Below the pieces are notes generated by a model. The model ran no database searches and was not told the origin of the DNA. It saw only the letters and a program-made list of their open reading frames with translations. From a bacterium (lineage in GTDB: Bacteria > Babelota > Babeliae > Babelales > RVW-14), in the NCBI GenBank assembly GCA_030432505.1, contig JAUIHA010000007.1:1-14372 (forward strand): a stretch of DNA of 14,372 bases, given 5' to 3'. The position numbers were made by a program, and so were the translations under genes. Shown here piece after piece: positions 13,780 through 14,372 of the stretch; positions within the stretch are counted from its first letter, which is position 1, and each line of letters starts with the position of its first letter.

Positions 13780-14372
13780 TTAAAATTCAAACCCCATGGC
13801 AATCAAATTCTTACGCACATCATAAATTGGTAGCCCTATAGCACCAGAATATGATCCCTTAATCGATTTAAAGAAATTCCCGCCATAACCTTCAATGATT
13901 GCAGCACTTGCTGCATACATGGCAATAGGTGTATTTTCAAGATAACGGTCAACCCAATCAGCTTCTACAAAAAATTCTGCGAGCGTAGTACATGTCCACT
14001 GGTTTACTTCCGCGGTTTGCCATTCAGTACCATCCCATACCTTTTTTTCTAGACAACATCCCGTTACCACTTCAGCCTCTTGCTTGCAAAGCTCAGCAAG
14101 CATACGCTTAGCATCATCACGGTCCTTAGGCTTTTCAAAAACCTCTTTGGTGTCTACACCACGAATCAACGTATCTGCAGTCAGTACAAAAATAGTATCC
14201 CCTGTTTCTTCGCTATGTTCAGGCAAAACTAAGCTTTCCATTTGAGGATGCGAGATAGCAAGCACGTAATCGTAAAAATCATCCTTGCTGACATCAACCC
14301 GTTCATCACTATTGTGTGAGATAGTCTTAAATGGAATTTTAGCTTGTTTTAATAAACCTTGGCGTGGTTGTG
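13780..14372 (-). CDS. maf: Maf-like nucleotide pyrophosphatase (5' end beyond window)
   Basis: Maf proteins are cytoplasmic nucleotide pyrophosphatases that hydrolyse non-canonical or canonical NTPs (the Maf/YceF group). The frame is open to the right edge, so the GTG at 14265 is not the start: upstream codons read QPRQGLLKQAKIPF...DERVD, the family's SPRRxELL...F...DE region. Further on are LTADTLIRG (the catalytic ADT motif), FEKPKDRDDAKRML (usual GKPxDxxEAxxML), EVVTGCCL, and IEGYGGNFFKSIKGSYSGAIGLP, all in family order. About 197 residues are visible, and only a few are missing at the N-terminus. The glycine normally found in the YxGxxxI region is replaced by Ala (MYAASAAI). The convergent neighbour stops two bases away and no terminator is seen between them. 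Confidence 0.88.
   Translation of the reverse strand, partial: QPRQGLLKQAKIPFKTISHNSDERVDVSKDDFYDYVLAISHPQMESLVLPEHSEETGDTIFVLTADTLIRGVDTKEVFEKPKDRDDAKRMLAELCKQEAEVVTGCCLEKKVWDGTEWQTAEVNQWTCTTLAEFFVEADWVDRYLENTPIAMYAASAAIIEGYGGNFFKSIKGSYSGAIGLPIYDVRKNLIAMGFEF

Overview
The window is AT-rich (roughly 35-40% GC by eye) and gene-dense, apart from its first ~310 bases, which are clearly GC-rich (~63% in the first 60 bases). The gene set suggests a Gram-negative bacterium with a small genome that lives with or inside a eukaryotic host: lpxB (lipid A), murB and an amidase-like protein (cell wall), pgsA, a chlamydial-looking queuine-salvage pair, a class IV (HDAC11-like) deacetylase with an export signal, and many small exported or anchored proteins of unknown function. 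Candidatus Dependentiae (TM6) or a similar amoeba-associated lineage fits best. That is inference from gene content, since no rRNA gene is present.

Layout. 2-424 (+) is the 3' end of a DUF547 gene whose composition changes abruptly near base 310; it ends at a strong bidirectional terminator (424-461). 480-2767 (-) is an apparent transcription unit: signal-peptide helical protein, lpxB (4-bp overlap), ssb. 2835-3032 (-) and 3258-3665 (-) are small unknown proteins, the latter followed by two hairpins, one a good terminator. 3814-6719 (-) is a compact operon of two tandem paralogous membrane-anchored HD phosphohydrolases followed by pgsA. 6900-8721 (+) is the yhhQ-tgt pair. A palindromic two-hairpin element (about 8776-8873) separates tgt from convergent murB (8865-9842, -). 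10040-11175 (+) is an AMIN plus Amidase_3-like gene broken by a frameshift at an A9 tract, with its zinc ligands apparently gone. 11343-11810 (+) is a small unknown acidic protein ending at a hairpin shared with the convergent HDAC11-like gene (11863-12915, -). 13091-13777 (+) is an anchored unknown protein, and 13780-14372 (-) is a maf gene cut by the right edge.

How it fits together. Envelope functions dominate (lpxB, pgsA, murB, the amidase relic and several exported proteins), alongside DNA maintenance (ssb) and nucleotide hydrolysis (HD pair, Maf). The tRNA-modification pair looks built to take queuine or a precursor from outside the cell and insert it into tRNA. I saw no tRNA, rRNA, CRISPR array, transposase or integrase. 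No gene-free stretch exceeds 300 bases.
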